A DNA stretch of 64,000 nt. Origin: JAEUKH01 sp964447205. GTDB lineage: Bacteria > Myxococcota_A > Polyangia > Polyangiales > Ga0077539. The stretch spans positions 152,989-216,988 of the forward strand of contig CAYUSB010000007.1 of NCBI GenBank assembly GCA_964447205.1, in the 5' to 3' direction. Shown piece by piece: positions 47,153-59,900 of this stretch. A program made the position numbers and the translations under genes. The first letter of the stretch is position 1. Each line of letters starts with the position of its first letter. The notes under the pieces were generated by a model. The model was not told where the DNA came from. It ran no database searches and saw nothing but the letters and a program-made list of their open reading frames with translations.

Positions 47153-48139
47153 ATGACGCGGGTGAGGATGCGGGCCCTGGTGGCGGGCGCGGCGATGGTG
47201 TTGGCGGGCGGGGTGAGCCTCGGGCAGCCCGCGCCCTCGCCGGGGGTTCCGGGGGCGGGGGAGACCGGGCCGGACGAGCACCCGGCCCCGACGGCCAACG
47301 TGCCCGAGCACCCGACCACGCCCGAGGAGCGACCCGCAGGGCGGCCGGGGCCTGTGGCCCGGAGGGTCGCGGCGGTGCATATGTTCTCGCGGGCGGACGA
47401 CGCGGCCGAGCGGGCCCGGATGCGGACCCCGGCGGGGCGCAGGCGGGTCGCCGGGGAGCCCGAGGTGCTGGAGCTTACGGCCATGCCCGACGCGTGGTTC
47501 TACCGGCCGCGGGGGGGCGGGATGCGTCGGGTGTTTGTGTACCTGCACTCGCGGGGGGCCGACCCGAAGGAGGCCTGCCGGAGGTTTTCGGCCATCGTGC
47601 CGCGGTACGGCTGGCTCGTGTGCCCCGTGGGGCCCGGCCACCGGGGGGGCGGCCGCTACGTCTGGAACAACAACGCCCTGCTCGCTCGGCGTTACTCCGT
47701 GGCCGCCGTCAACGCCCTGCGGGGGCGGTTCCCGCGGCGGGTGCGGGCCACCGACAACGTGGTGATGGGCTTCAGCGAGGGGGCCTTCGTGGCGATGCAG
47801 ACGGGCCTCATGGAGCCCGTGATCTTCCCCCGGTGGGTGATCTTCTCCGCCCACGACGGCTACATCGGGATGAACACCGAGCTCTACCCCGCGGCCCGCC
47901 TGGCCCTGCGCCGGGTGTACCTCCTCACCGGGGCCCACGACGAGATCGTCGACCGCACCCGCCGGGCCGAGGCCCTGATGCGGCGCCATCGCCTCGGCAC
48001 CGTCCAGATGCGCATCCTGCCGCGGGCCAACCACGAGCTCCCGCCCGATTTCGTGCCCGAGATGCGCCGGGCCCTCACCTACGTCACCGCGGCCCCCACG
48101 CGGCCGCGACGCCCGGGGCGCCCCGGGCCGCGCCGCTGA
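47153..48139 (+). CDS. Secreted alpha/beta hydrolase
   Basis: A 328-residue protein with a signal peptide (MRALVAGAAMVLAGGVSLGQ) and a Pro-rich spacer. The hydrolase domain shows the strand RRVFVYLHSRGA (oxyanion region), the nucleophile elbow GFSEGAF (G-x-S-x-G), an acid candidate in TGAHDEIVDRT and the catalytic His in RANHELPPDF. It looks like an esterase or carboxylesterase/dienelactone-type enzyme; the substrate is unknown. ATG 47153 is preceded by AAGGA at a good distance; a TTG at 47132 and an ATG at 47168 are alternatives. It lies 109 bases after the cytochrome gene and before the tig promoter. Confidence 0.82.
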   Translation: MTRVRMRALVAGAAMVLAGGVSLGQPAPSPGVPGAGETGPDEHPAPTANVPEHPTTPEERPAGRPGPVARRVAAVHMFSRADDAAERARMRTPAGRRRVAGEPEVLELTAMPDAWFYRPRGGGMRRVFVYLHSRGADPKEACRRFSAIVPRYGWLVCPVGPGHRGGGRYVWNNNALLARRYSVAAVNALRGRFPRRVRATDNVVMGFSEGAFVAMQTGLMEPVIFPRWVIFSAHDGYIGMNTELYPAARLALRRVYLLTGAHDEIVDRTRRAEALMRRHRLGTVQMRILPRANHELPPDFVPEMRRALTYVTAAPTRPRRPGRPGPRR

Positions 48140-48142
48140 GGC

Positions 48143-48170
48143 TTGACAGAGCGCCGCAGGCCGATAGAGT
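48143..48170 (+). promoter_or_regulatory. Putative sigma-70 promoter of tig
   Basis: A perfect TTGACA at 48143-48148 lies 16 bases from TAGAGT at 48165-48170, immediately after the stop of the hydrolase gene and about 67 bases before the tig ATG. It is the best -35 box in the window and would drive the trigger factor gene and perhaps the downstream protease genes. Confidence 0.6.
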
Positions 48171-48236
48171 CCGCGCCCCTCAGCCGCTCAGAAGCCCACA
48201 GCTCTTCCCCCCCTCCGAGAGGCAGCCAAAGGTCCC

Positions 48237-49541
48237 ATGCAGGTCACCGTCTCCCGCGTCTCGCCCGTCGAGGTCTCCCTCCACGTCACCCTCCCCCAAG
48301 ACCGCGTCTCGGCGGCCCTCGACCGGGCCTATCTCGAGCTCGGCAAGCAGGCCCAGCTCCGCGGGTTTCGTAAGGGCAAGGTGCCTCGTACGGTGCTCCG
48401 TCAGGTGTTCGGCTCGCAGGTGACGGGCGATGTCCTGCGCAAGCTGGTCGACGAGACCCTGCCCTCGGCCCTGTCCGACAACAAGATCGAGGTCATCGGA
48501 CAGCCCCGGGTCGAGCCCAGCACCGACATCGAGACCAACGCGACCTGGGCCTACACCGCCGTGGTGGAGGTGCGCCCCGAGATCGCCCCCATCGCCCTGG
48601 AGTCGCTGAGCCTCACCCGCAAGGTCTACCCGGTGACCGACGCCGAGGTCGAGGCCGACCTCGCCCGCAAGCGCGAAGACAACGCCACCCTGCGCACCCC
48701 CGAGCCCCCCCGTCCGGCCCACGCCACCGACAGCGCCACCTTCGACCTCAAGGTCACGGTCGAGGGCGAGGAGCGCCCGGAGTTTGCGGCCCAGGGTCGC
48801 ACCGTCGAGGTCGGGGCCGGCCTCCTCCTCAAGGAGATCAACGAGGCCCTCGTGGGCATGAGCGTGGGCGACACCCGCGAGGCCACCGTGACCTTCCCCG
48901 CCGATCACGGACGGGCCGAGCTCGCGGGCAAGACGGCCGTGTTTCACATCACCCTCACGGGGCTCCAGGAGAAGGTCCTGCCGGCCCTCGACGACGAGTT
49001 TGCCAAAGACCTCGGCGAGGAGAGCCTCGCGTCCCTCCAGGCCAAGGTGCGGGCCGACCTCGAGAAGGTCGCCAAGGAGCGCTCGGACGACGAGCTCCGC
49101 AACGCCGCCGTCGAGGCCCTCGTCAAGGCCAACCCCGTGGCCGCCCCACCCTCCCTCGTGAGCCAGGTGGCCCAGCAGCTTCGGTCGGAGTTTGTCCGCA
49201 ACGCCATGATGCGCGGGGACAACCCCGAGACCCTGGCCGCGGCCCTGCAGACCGAGGCCCAGGAGCGGGTCCAGGCGGGTCTCATCCTCACCGAAATCGC
49301 GCGGGTTCATGGGATCACCGTGATGGACGCCGACCTCAACGCCCGCATGGACGAGATGGCCGCCGAGTCGGGCCGGGCCGTGCAGCGGGTGCGGGCCGAA
49401 TACCGCGACGGGCAGAAGCGCGACATGCTCATCGGCAGCGTCCTGGAAGACAAGGTCGTGGCCCTGGTTCTGTCCAAGGCCACCGTGCGCGAGACCACCG
49501 TCGAGCCCGCCCCCGCGAGCGACACGCCCGCCACGCCCTGA
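48237..49541 (+). CDS. tig: Trigger factor (ribosome-associated peptidyl-prolyl isomerase)
   Basis: Trigger factor binds nascent chains at the ribosomal exit tunnel. The 434-residue protein has the N-terminal ribosome-binding domain with the signature GFRKGKVPRTVL at about residues 42-53. A central FKBP-type PPIase domain (DSATFDLKVTVEGEE, GAGLLLKEINEALVGMSVGD) and a long helical C-terminal chaperone domain follow. Length is standard. It heads the tig-clpP-clpX-lon cluster and has its own promoter at 48143-48170. A Pro/Ala-rich tail (PAPASDTPATP) ends the protein. Confidence 0.96.
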   Translation: MQVTVSRVSPVEVSLHVTLPQDRVSAALDRAYLELGKQAQLRGFRKGKVPRTVLRQVFGSQVTGDVLRKLVDETLPSALSDNKIEVIGQPRVEPSTDIETNATWAYTAVVEVRPEIAPIALESLSLTRKVYPVTDAEVEADLARKREDNATLRTPEPPRPAHATDSATFDLKVTVEGEERPEFAAQGRTVEVGAGLLLKEINEALVGMSVGDTREATVTFPADHGRAELAGKTAVFHITLTGLQEKVLPALDDEFAKDLGEESLASLQAKVRADLEKVAKERSDDELRNAAVEALVKANPVAAPPSLVSQVAQQLRSEFVRNAMMRGDNPETLAAALQTEAQERVQAGLILTEIARVHGITVMDADLNARMDEMAAESGRAVQRVRAEYRDGQKRDMLIGSVLEDKVVALVLSKATVRETTVEPAPASDTPATP

Positions 49542-49638
49542 ATCCACCGCCGCCCCGCACAAGCCCCAATCCCCGGGCGGCCCCGTATCCCCCAACTCGT
49601 CCCCGAACGTGCCCGTAGGTCAAGGGAGCAGCGCTACC

Positions 49639-50256
49639 ATGGACAACAGCATTCGCAACTTCATCCCGTACCCGCAGGTGATCGAGACCACCCACCGGGG
49701 CGAGCGGTCGTGGGACATCTTCTCCCGGCTCTTGAAAGACCGCATCGTCTTCCTGGGCTCCGACATCAACGACGACGTCGCCAACATCATCATCGCCCAG
49801 CTCCTGTATCTTGAATCCGAAGATCCAGATAAAGAGATCATGATGTACATCAACAGCCCCGGGGGTGTGATCACCGCCGGGCTGGCGATCTACGACACGA
49901 TGCAGTTCATCCGGTGCCCGGTGTCGACCCTGTGCCTGGGCATGGCGGCCTCGATGGCCTCGGTGCTCCTGTGTGCGGGGGCCAAGGGGCGGCGCCTGGC
50001 CCTGCCCAACTCGCGGCTCCTGATCCACCAGCCCCTCGGGGGGGTGCGGGGGCAGGCCACGGACATCGAGATTCACGCCAAGGAGATCTTGTACCTCCGC
50101 TCGCGCTTGACGGAGATCTACATCCATCACACCGGGCAGTCCGAGGAGCGGATCCGCCGGGACACCGAGCGCGACTTCTTCATGGGGGCCACCGACGCCA
50201 AGGCCTACGGGCTCATCGACGACGTGGTGACCTCGCGCAAGGACGCCCAGCGCTAG
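49639..50256 (+). CDS. clpP: ATP-dependent Clp protease proteolytic subunit ClpP
   Basis: A 205-residue serine peptidase that forms the double-heptamer chamber used by ClpX. The catalytic triad is Ser105 (GMAASMAS), His130 (LLIHQPLGG) and Asp175 (RRDTERDFFM). The N-terminal FIPYPQVIE and DRIVFLGSDIND are typical. I start at ATG 49639, ten codons into the longest frame, because GGGAG lies 10 bases upstream and the N-terminus then matches the family length. The 97 bases after tig show no terminator, so read-through from tig is possible. Confidence 0.96.
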   Translation: MDNSIRNFIPYPQVIETTHRGERSWDIFSRLLKDRIVFLGSDINDDVANIIIAQLLYLESEDPDKEIMMYINSPGGVITAGLAIYDTMQFIRCPVSTLCLGMAASMASVLLCAGAKGRRLALPNSRLLIHQPLGGVRGQATDIEIHAKEILYLRSRLTEIYIHHTGQSEERIRRDTERDFFMGATDAKAYGLIDDVVTSRKDAQR

Positions 50257-50426
50257 ACCGCGGCCCCTGTCGGGTGCATAGGTTCTTCTGAGCCGTGGGC
50301 GTCGGTCTGGGGCGGTCAGGGCTCGTCGTTGGGCGTAGAGTGGGCCCCTTCCCGATCGAGGGAGCCACGGGGTCAGATGGTCAGGTGGTGATGCGGCAGG
50401 GCCCATCGGGGAATCGGTCCCGAAGC

Positions 50427-50455
50427 TTGCCGCGGTGATAGGCGGCGACTAGACT
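50427..50455 (+). promoter_or_regulatory. Putative sigma-70 promoter of clpX
   Basis: TTGCCG at 50427-50432 and TAGACT at 50450-50455 have a 17-base spacer, in the 273-base gap between clpP and clpX and about 75 bases before the clpX start. The rest of that gap (50257-50426) shows nothing else I can name. Confidence 0.5.
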
Positions 50456-50529
50456 CGCCGCCGGTTCGCGCCGGGTGCCGCGTCGAGGAGACGGGCAGAG
50501 AGATCCCAGCGCGGGAGGAAGAGCGTACC

Positions 50530-51783
50530 GTGCCCAGGCATGATGATTCCCACGGAAACCTCCAGTGCTCCTTCTGTGGCAAGAGCCAACGGGAGGTAAA
50601 GAAGCTCATCGCCGGGCCCACGGTGTACATCTGCGACGAGTGCATCGGGCTCTGCAACGACATCATCGCCGAGGAGGTGAGCCGTGACGACGAGCTCCGG
50701 GGGTCGTCGCCGATCCCCAAGCCCGCGGAGATCAAGGGCATCCTCGACGACTACGTGGTGGGGCAAGACCGGGCGAAGAAGACCCTCGCCGTGGCCGTGC
50801 ACAACCACTACAAGCGCATCGAGGCCAAGGCCCAGGGCGAGGAGGTAGAGCTCCAGAAGTCCAACATCCTCCTGCTCGGGCCCACGGGGACGGGCAAGAC
50901 CCTCCTGGCCCAGACCCTGGCCAAGATCCTCAACGTCCCCTTCGCCATCGCCGACGCCACCACCCTCACCGAGGCCGGCTACGTAGGCGAAGACGTAGAG
51001 AACATCATCGTCCAGCTCCTGCAAAACGCCGATCATGACATCGAGCGGGCCCAACGGGGCATCGTCTACATCGACGAGATCGACAAGGTGGCCCGCAAGG
51101 GGGACAACCCCTCGATCACCCGCGACGTGTCGGGGGAGGGCGTGCAGCAGGCCCTCCTGAAGATCCTCGAGGGCACCGTGGCCAACGTCCCCCCGAAGGG
51201 CGGCCGCAAGCACCCGCAGCAGGAGTTTCTGCAGATCGACACCACCAACATCTTGTTTATCTGCGGGGGGGCCTTTGTGGGCCTCGACCAGGTGATCGAG
51301 CGGCGGATGTCGGCCCGCACCATGGGCTTCACCTCCGAGCTCGCGAGCAAGAGCGACAAGCGCCTCGGCGAGCTCTTCGCCCAGGTCCAGCCCGAGGACA
51401 TCCTGAAGTTTGGCATGATCCCGGAGTTTATCGGCCGCCTGCCGGTGATCGCCACCCTGCACGAGCTCAACGAGGAGGCCCTCATCGACGTGCTCACCAA
51501 GCCCAAAAACAGCCTCGAGCGGCAGTACAAGCGCCTCTTCGAGATGGACGGGGTGAAGCTGAAGTTTACCAAGGGGGCCCTGTCGGCCGTCGCCCGCGAG
51601 GCCCTCGCCCGTCACTCCGGGGCCCGGGGCCTGCGGGCCATCCTCGAGCACGCCATGCTCGACGTGATGTACGAGGTCCCCTCGAAGAGCGGCATCAAAG
51701 AGGTCATCGTCAACGAGGAGGTCATCCTCCGGCACGAGACCCCTCTCATCGTCTACCACAAGGACGCGGCCGAGAGCGCCTGA
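50530..51783 (+). CDS. clpX: ATP-dependent Clp protease ATP-binding subunit ClpX
   Basis: A 417-residue AAA+ unfoldase that feeds ClpP. The zinc-binding domain has Cys13, Cys16, Cys35 and Cys38 (CSFC and CDEC). Walker A is GPTGTGKT at 117-124, Walker B is IVYIDEIDKV, and the IGF-like loop region that docks ClpP is near the normal place (KHPQQEFLQIDT then later VPPKGGRK context). Sensor 2 is in the GARGLRAILE motif. The start is GTG 50530; GGGAGGAAGAG upstream is a strong ribosome binding site. Its own promoter is predicted at 50427-50455. Confidence 0.97.
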   Translation: MPRHDDSHGNLQCSFCGKSQREVKKLIAGPTVYICDECIGLCNDIIAEEVSRDDELRGSSPIPKPAEIKGILDDYVVGQDRAKKTLAVAVHNHYKRIEAKAQGEEVELQKSNILLLGPTGTGKTLLAQTLAKILNVPFAIADATTLTEAGYVGEDVENIIVQLLQNADHDIERAQRGIVYIDEIDKVARKGDNPSITRDVSGEGVQQALLKILEGTVANVPPKGGRKHPQQEFLQIDTTNILFICGGAFVGLDQVIERRMSARTMGFTSELASKSDKRLGELFAQVQPEDILKFGMIPEFIGRLPVIATLHELNEEALIDVLTKPKNSLERQYKRLFEMDGVKLKFTKGALSAVAREALARHSGARGLRAILEHAMLDVMYEVPSKSGIKEVIVNEEVILRHETPLIVYHKDAAESA

Positions 51784-51868
51784 GCGCCCTCCGCCCCGAT
51801 TCCCCGCCGAGGGGCCTCAGACTCCCGCACCCCGTGGCGGTCGATGTCCCCAAAAGAGAGTGTGCTCG

Positions 51869-54331
<2,463 letters not shown>

Positions 54332-54373
54332 TCGAAGACCCCGGGGGGAGTATGTCTCCCCGGTGGTTGCCCC

Positions 54374-54445
54374 GCGCGGGTAGCTCAGTGGCAGAGCTCC
54401 TGCTTTACACGCAGGCTGTCGCAGGTTCGACCCCTGTCCCGCGCA
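54374..54445 (+). tRNA. tRNA-Val (anticodon UAC)
   Basis: A full cloverleaf can be drawn: acceptor GCGCGGG with CCCGCGC, D-arm GCTC..GAGC, anticodon stem CCTGC with GCAGG around loop TTTACAC (anticodon TAC at 54406-54408), a five-base variable loop, and a T-arm with loop TTCGACC. The discriminator base is A at 54445. The CCA end is not encoded, so it must be added by CCA nucleotidyltransferase. The gene lies 42 bases after lon. Confidence 0.96.
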
Positions 54446-54550
54446 CTCTTGATGGTCTGTGGCTTGTCGTAACGGCGATTGCCCAATTCCACGTCCGCGT
54501 GGTGTCCTGACAGGGTCAGGGCTCCATCGCCCTCTGCAGGAGGTCACGTC

Positions 54551-54916
54551 ATGACGGTCCTTGCTCGGGAGTATTGCGCTTCCCTCGTTGACAGGTACGC
54601 CGCGGGGGCGGGGATGGGGTCCCTTCTGCCGGTCCCTGGGGCATCGATGGCCATCACGGCCGCGGAGGTCAAACTCGTGGCCGACATCGCCCGGGCCTAC
54701 GGGGAGTCCCTCAACGACCAGGAGGCCCTGCGCGTGGTGGCCCTGTCGGGGGCGAAAAACCTGGGGGTCAAGATCGCCGGCGAGGTCGCCGCGGGGGTCC
54801 CGGTGCTGGGGTGGGTGGCCCGCCCTGCCCTCTTTGGGATGTCGGTGCGTTCGGTGGGGCGTACGGTCATCGACCACTACGAGGCCAAACACCCGCACGC
54901 CACGCGGCAGGGGTGA
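54551..54916 (+). CDS. Small membrane-associated protein, DUF697-like
   Basis: A 121-residue protein. A hydrophobic, Gly-rich GAGMGSLLPVPGASMAITAAEVKLVADIARAYGESLNDQEALRVV resembles, in its P-x-P-G and YG-x-x-L pattern, the DUF697 (YcjF-like) family that accompanies GTPases and membrane-stress genes. A second hydrophobic part, AGVPVLGWVARPALFG, follows. No function is known for stand-alone members. AGGAGG lies 8 bases before the ATG. The stop overlaps the next gene by 4 bases (GTGA), so the two are coupled. The family assignment is by pattern only. Confidence 0.7.
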   Translation: MTVLAREYCASLVDRYAAGAGMGSLLPVPGASMAITAAEVKLVADIARAYGESLNDQEALRVVALSGAKNLGVKIAGEVAAGVPVLGWVARPALFGMSVRSVGRTVIDHYEAKHPHATRQG

Positions 54917-55896
54917 TCGTGCGGGGTCGGGGCGTGGCCCTGGGGCTGGGGCTGTTGTTGGTCTCGGCCCTGGCCACGGCCCAGAGCCCCGACGGGGGAA
55001 GCGCGGGGGTCACGGGGTCGGGTCCAACCCCGGTGGCCCAGGTGGCCCGTCCCCTCGTGCCCGCGGTCCTCGTCCTGGCCCTCCTGGTGCTGGGGTTGCG
55101 GCGGTTTCCGGGTCGGGTGGGGCAGGCCCTGCGGGCCTCGCGTCGACTCGCCGCCGACGACCCCGCGGCCACGGCCGACCTGCCCGATTTGCGTCCCGTC
55201 CCGGCGAGCCCAGGGGTCCCCGTCACGCCCGTGAGCCCCGTCCCCCCGTCGGCCGGAGCCCGGTCGGGGCAGCCTTCGGCCCTGCGCACCCAGGGGGTCA
55301 ACGCCCGGACGGCCTCGCGGCACGGGGAGGGAGGACCGAGCGGGCAGCAGGCCGAGGTGACGGTCACTGCCGTCACCCTGAGCCTCGACTGCGACGTGCG
55401 GGGGCGCCTCCAGGTCGAGCTCGACGCCCTGGTGGGCGCCACGGCCCAGGCGGGCCTCGGGGCGGTCTGTACGGGCCTCCAGGGGCTCCTGGCCCGCAAC
55501 CTGGGGGCGGTCTCGGCGGCCCGGGTCGATCACGCGGTCTGCGAGGCCCTGGCCGACGCCCGTCCGCGGTTCGAGGCGTGGGTTCAGTCGGCCCCGGGGG
55601 CCAATGGGGGGGGCGACCCGGGGGCCCTGGTGGCGGCCGACGAGGGCCACGGTCAGGTGGTGGTGACCGTGGTGGTGGCCCGGCGTCAGGGGCCCGGGCG
55701 TGTCGACCCTCCGCGCGATCTGCGGGCCCTGCGGGGGGTCCTGGAGGCGGTCCTGGTGGGGGCGGGGCGGGGGGCCGTCCTGGCCCTGGAGGTGGTGGTG
55801 ACCCCGGAGGAGGCCCGGTGGGCCCTGACCGAGGCCGCTCGCGGGCAACGGTTTGTGGGCCTGACCTCGATGCGGGCGGGGCGTCCCCCGCGCTGA
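54913..55896 (+). CDS. Exported/membrane protein, possibly DUF1517-like
   Basis: A 327-residue protein with a signal peptide (VALGLGLLLVSALATAQ) and one transmembrane helix (LVPAVLVLALLVLGL, about residues 50-65). A Pro/Ser/Gly linker to residue 145 leads to a C-terminal domain containing VTAVTLSLDCDVRGRLQVEL, GLGAVCTGLQGLLARNL and VVVTVVVARRQG. This plan (signal, helix, linker, then a lqxxLxxLA-type domain) is like DUF1517 proteins, but I hold that loosely. GTG 54913 overlaps the previous stop; GTG 54919 is an alternative. Function is unknown. Confidence 0.65.
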   Translation: MIVRGRGVALGLGLLLVSALATAQSPDGGSAGVTGSGPTPVAQVARPLVPAVLVLALLVLGLRRFPGRVGQALRASRRLAADDPAATADLPDLRPVPASPGVPVTPVSPVPPSAGARSGQPSALRTQGVNARTASRHGEGGPSGQQAEVTVTAVTLSLDCDVRGRLQVELDALVGATAQAGLGAVCTGLQGLLARNLGAVSAARVDHAVCEALADARPRFEAWVQSAPGANGGGDPGALVAADEGHGQVVVTVVVARRQGPGRVDPPRDLRALRGVLEAVLVGAGRGAVLALEVVVTPEEARWALTEAARGQRFVGLTSMRAGRPPR

Positions 55897-55944
55897 GCAG
55901 CAACGGGCTGGAAGCCCTCTGCCCGGGCCCGTACTCTGCCGCCT

Positions 55945-56805
55945 GTGTCCGACGACGACGGCCCCCGGGCTCCTCTCCCGACCCCCGACCAGACCTTCTC
56001 CCTGCACCCCATCGGGTACGTGCGCTCGCCCCACACGGAGCGGCACGCGACCCCGCGGCAGCCTGGGGCAGGGCCGCGGCCCGTGGAGGCCCGGATCGTG
56101 TTGTTCCCGGGGTGCAGGTACGAGCAGGCCCTCGACGACCTGGGCGGGTTTGAGAAGCTGTGGGTGCTGTTCTGGTTTCATCGCAACACGGGGTGGAGGC
56201 CCAAGGTCTTGCCGCCCCGAGGGCCTCGGGTGCGTCGGGGGGTCTTCGCCACCCGCTCGCCCCATCGCCCCAACGCCCTGGGCCTGTCCCTCGTCACCCT
56301 CCGCGGGGTCCGGGGCCGAACCCTCGACCTCGGAGACGTCGACATCCTCGACGGGAGCCCCGTCCTCGACCTCAAGCCCTACCTGCCCGACATGGAGGCC
56401 TTCCCCGAGGCCCGGGCGGGGTGGCTCGACGCGGTGATCCGGGCCGAGGCCGACGGGGCCGCCCGGCGCTTCGTGGTCGGGTGGTCGCCCCTGGCCTTGA
56501 CCCAACGAGAACTCCTGGCCGACCACGGGGTGCACCTCGGCGATCACGTCGAGGCCGTCCTGGCCCGCGACCCGACCCCCCATCGGCACTACCGACGGGT
56601 GATGCCCGCCCCCAACGGCGAGGGGCTGGTGATGGCCGTGCGGTCGTGGAGGGTGTTCTTCACCGTGGCCGAGCTGGAGGCCTCGGTGACCGTGACCCGG
56701 CTCGGCAGCGGGTACGAGGCCGCGGCGGTGCGGGCCGCCGCCCCGGGGAGCCTGCTCGACGACGCGGCCCATCGGGCCTTCCACGCCCGGTGGGGGGGAG
56801 GGTGA
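55945..56805 (+). CDS. TrmO-like tRNA (t6A37) N6-methyltransferase, TsaA family
   Basis: A 286-residue protein with the TsaA/TrmO beta-barrel domain: LHPIGYVRSPHTERHATPRQPG at about residues 19-40, FEKLWVLFWFHRNTGW, the signature GVFATRSPHRPNALGLSLV and LDGSPVLDLKPYLPDME. A C-terminal domain (residues 150-285) follows, as in E. coli-type TrmO, which methylates t6A37 of tRNA-Thr with SAM. The last part (VVGWSPLALTQRELLADH, RSWRVFFTVA) is the usual small helical/beta end. The start is GTG 55945. Its function in this organism is inferred from the family. Confidence 0.85.
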   Translation: MSDDDGPRAPLPTPDQTFSLHPIGYVRSPHTERHATPRQPGAGPRPVEARIVLFPGCRYEQALDDLGGFEKLWVLFWFHRNTGWRPKVLPPRGPRVRRGVFATRSPHRPNALGLSLVTLRGVRGRTLDLGDVDILDGSPVLDLKPYLPDMEAFPEARAGWLDAVIRAEADGAARRFVVGWSPLALTQRELLADHGVHLGDHVEAVLARDPTPHRHYRRVMPAPNGEGLVMAVRSWRVFFTVAELEASVTVTRLGSGYEAAAVRAAAPGSLLDDAAHRAFHARWGGG

Positions 56806-56959
56806 GAGGGGCCCCGGAGGAATCCTGCGCACGGCGGCGGAGAGGTGGTTTACCCTCTCTGGCGGAGATGGATACGAGGGTGCATGGCAGGGCAACGAGG
56901 AAGAAGTCCTCGGGGGTCGACGGCGGCAGGTCGGCGCGCGTGCGGCGGGTGAGGGGCGC

Positions 56960-59900
56960 ATGAAAGATCCGCTCGAGCAGACCATCGAGAACCTCAAGAC
57001 GGCGTTGATGATCCGTCCCAACGACCCGTTCAAGCGCAACCAGTTGGGCAACGCCTTCCGCAACATCGGCCGCGTCGACGAGGCCATCGTGGCCCACGAG
57101 CGGGCCATCGCCATCGACCCCAATTTCGCCGACGCCCACTACAACCTCGGCCTCGACCACGCCGTGCGTGAGGCCTGGGCCAAGGCCGTCCCGGCCCTGC
57201 TCGACGCCACGCGGCTCAAGCGCGATTTCGTCGACGCCTGGTACAAGCTCGGGCAGTGCCAGGCCCGCCTCGGGCAGTACCCCGAGGCCACCGCGGCCTT
57301 CAAGCAGGCCCTCACCCTCAAGCCTGAGTACACCGCCGCGGTGGCCGAGGTGGGGGCGGTCTACGTGCACGCCGAGGCCTTCGCCGACGCCGTCCCGTAC
57401 CTGGAGCGGGCCAACGTGGCCCGGCCCGGCGACGCCGAGATCCTGCGCAACCTCGCCCGGGCGTACGAGGGAGCCCGCCGGTTCCCCGACGCCGTCCGTA
57501 CGTACGAGCACCTCGCCCGGGTCGAGCCCCACAGCCCCACGGAGCTCCACTGGTACGGCTCGGCCCTGGAGGGCTCCGAGCGCTTCGACGAGGCCTTCGC
57601 CGCGTGGTCCAAGGCCGTGGCCGCCGACCCCGACCGGGTCGAGACCCACCTCCGGGCCGGGGCCCTGGCCGCCCGCCGCGACCGCCCCGGAGAGGCCCTC
57701 CGGAGCTACCGCGAGGTCGTCCGGGCCGCCCCCGACCGTTGGGAGGGGTACGCGGGCCTCGCCCGGGCCCAGCAGGTCCTCGACCAGCACGGAGAGGCCG
57801 TCTCGTCGTGGCGCGAGGCCCTCCGACGCCGCGACAGCGACCCCCTTCTGTGGGTGGGCCTCGGGGTGTCGTGCGCCGCCGTGGGGTCGATGCAGGAGTC
57901 GGTGGAAGCCCTCGAAAAGGCCACCCGCTTCGACCCCGACTGCGCCCCGGCCTACAACCAGCTCGCCGTAGTTTACAAGGAGCTCGGGCGGATCCCCGAG
58001 GCTGCCGAGGCCATCCGCAACGCCATCCGGCTCGCGCCGCTGGAGCCCGGGTTTCACTACACCCTGGGGCTCCACGCCCGGGCCCAGGGCAACATCAAGG
58101 AGGCCGAAGAGGCCTTCAAACAGGCCACCCGGCTCAAGCCCGATTTCGCCGACGCCCAGTTTGAGCTCGGGTCGGCCTCGGCCGAGCTCGACCGCAACGA
58201 CGCGGCCATCGAGGCCTTCCGCAAGGCCGTGCACGTTCGGCCCGACCATGCCGAGACCCACCTCCGGCTCGGGCGGGTGTACGTGGCCGAGGGGCGCCTC
58301 GTCGAGGCCGTCGAGGCCTTCCGGCAGAGCCTCGGGGTCAACCCCGAGCACTTCGAGGCCGTCTTCGCCCTGGCCACCACCTTCACCAGCATGGGCCGCC
58401 AAGAAGACGCCATCGCCCAGTACCAGCGGGCCCTCGTCCTGCGCCCCGAGCACCCCGAGAGCCTCCTGCGCCTCGGGGGCGTGTATGCCGGGCTCAACCG
58501 CCAGCGCGAGGCCGTCGACACCCTGGAGCGGGCCCTCAAGGTCAAGCCCGACCACCCCGAGGGGTACCTCGCCCTCGGCGACGCCTACCGCAAGATGCAG
58601 CGCCACGACGACGCGGCCCGGGCCTACCAGCAGGGCCTGCGGGTGCGCCCCAACGAGGCCTCCCTGCACGCGGCCCTCGGGGCCCTGCACCTGTCCCTGG
58701 AGCGCTGGCAAGACGCCGCCGACGCGTACGAGCAGGCCACCTGGCTCGCCCCCGACGACATGGACGCCCAGCGCAGCCTCGGCATCGCCCTCGACAAGCT
58801 GGGGCGCAGCGACGAGGCCCTCAACTCCCTGCGCAAGTCCATCGAGCGCCGCCCGAGCGACCCCGAGGCCCGCTTCCATTTCGGCGTGGCCCTCGAACGC
58901 CTCGGCCGCCACAGCGACGCGGCTACCTGCTTCCGCGACGCCCTGCGCCTGCGCGGAGACCACGCCCCGTCGCACCACCACCTCGGGTCGTGCCTCGGCC
59001 AGCTCGGAGACCTCCAGGCCGCCGCCGAGAGCCACCGCCAGGCCACCCTCCTCAAGACCGACTACGACGTGGCCTTCGAGGCCCTCGGGGGGGTCTACCA
59101 GCGCCTCGACATGCTCCAGGAGGCCGCCGCGGCGTACCGCCAGCTCCTGCGCCTGCGGCCCGAAGACCCCTCGGGCTACCTCCTCCTCGGGGCCGTCACA
59201 CGCGACCTCGGGCGCCACCAGGAAGCCATCGAGCGCTTCAAGCAGGCCCTGCGGCTCAAACCCGACGACGCGCGGGCGTACGTCGAGATGGGGGCCCTCT
59301 ATCGGGCCACCGGGCGCCCGCAAGACGCCGTCGACTCGTTCGCCCACGCCATCCGGCTCGACGCCCGGCAGGCCCGGGCCTATCGCTTCCTGGGGGAGAC
59401 GTACCTCGAGGCGGGGATGCACGCCGAGGCGGCCGATGTCTTCCAGCGGGCCCTGTCGGTCGACGCCCACGACGGGGTGTCGTACCGGGGGTTTGGCACC
59501 GCCTCTGTGGCCCTCGGGCGTTACGAGAGCGCCCTTCCGGCCCTGCGGGAGGCCATCCGGATCGACCCCGCCGTGGGCGAGTCGTATCGGCAGCTCGCCC
59601 TGGCCTGCAAACACCTCGACCGGCTCGACGAAGCCCTCGCGGCCCTCCTCCAGGCGGTCGAGGTCCTGCCCCAGGAGCCCTCTCTGCGCCTCGCCCTGGG
59701 GGAGGTGATGCGCGAAAAGGGGCGCTACCAGGACGCCGCCGAGGCCTTCCGGGCGTGCATCGAGCTCGAGTCCGACAACGCCGAGGCCTGGTGCGGGCTC
59801 GGGGCCCTCTACGGCGACGGAGGGCACCACGCGGAGGCCGTTCATGCCCTGGAGACTGCCTTGCGGCACCAGGGGGAGTACCTCGACGCGATGCTGGCCC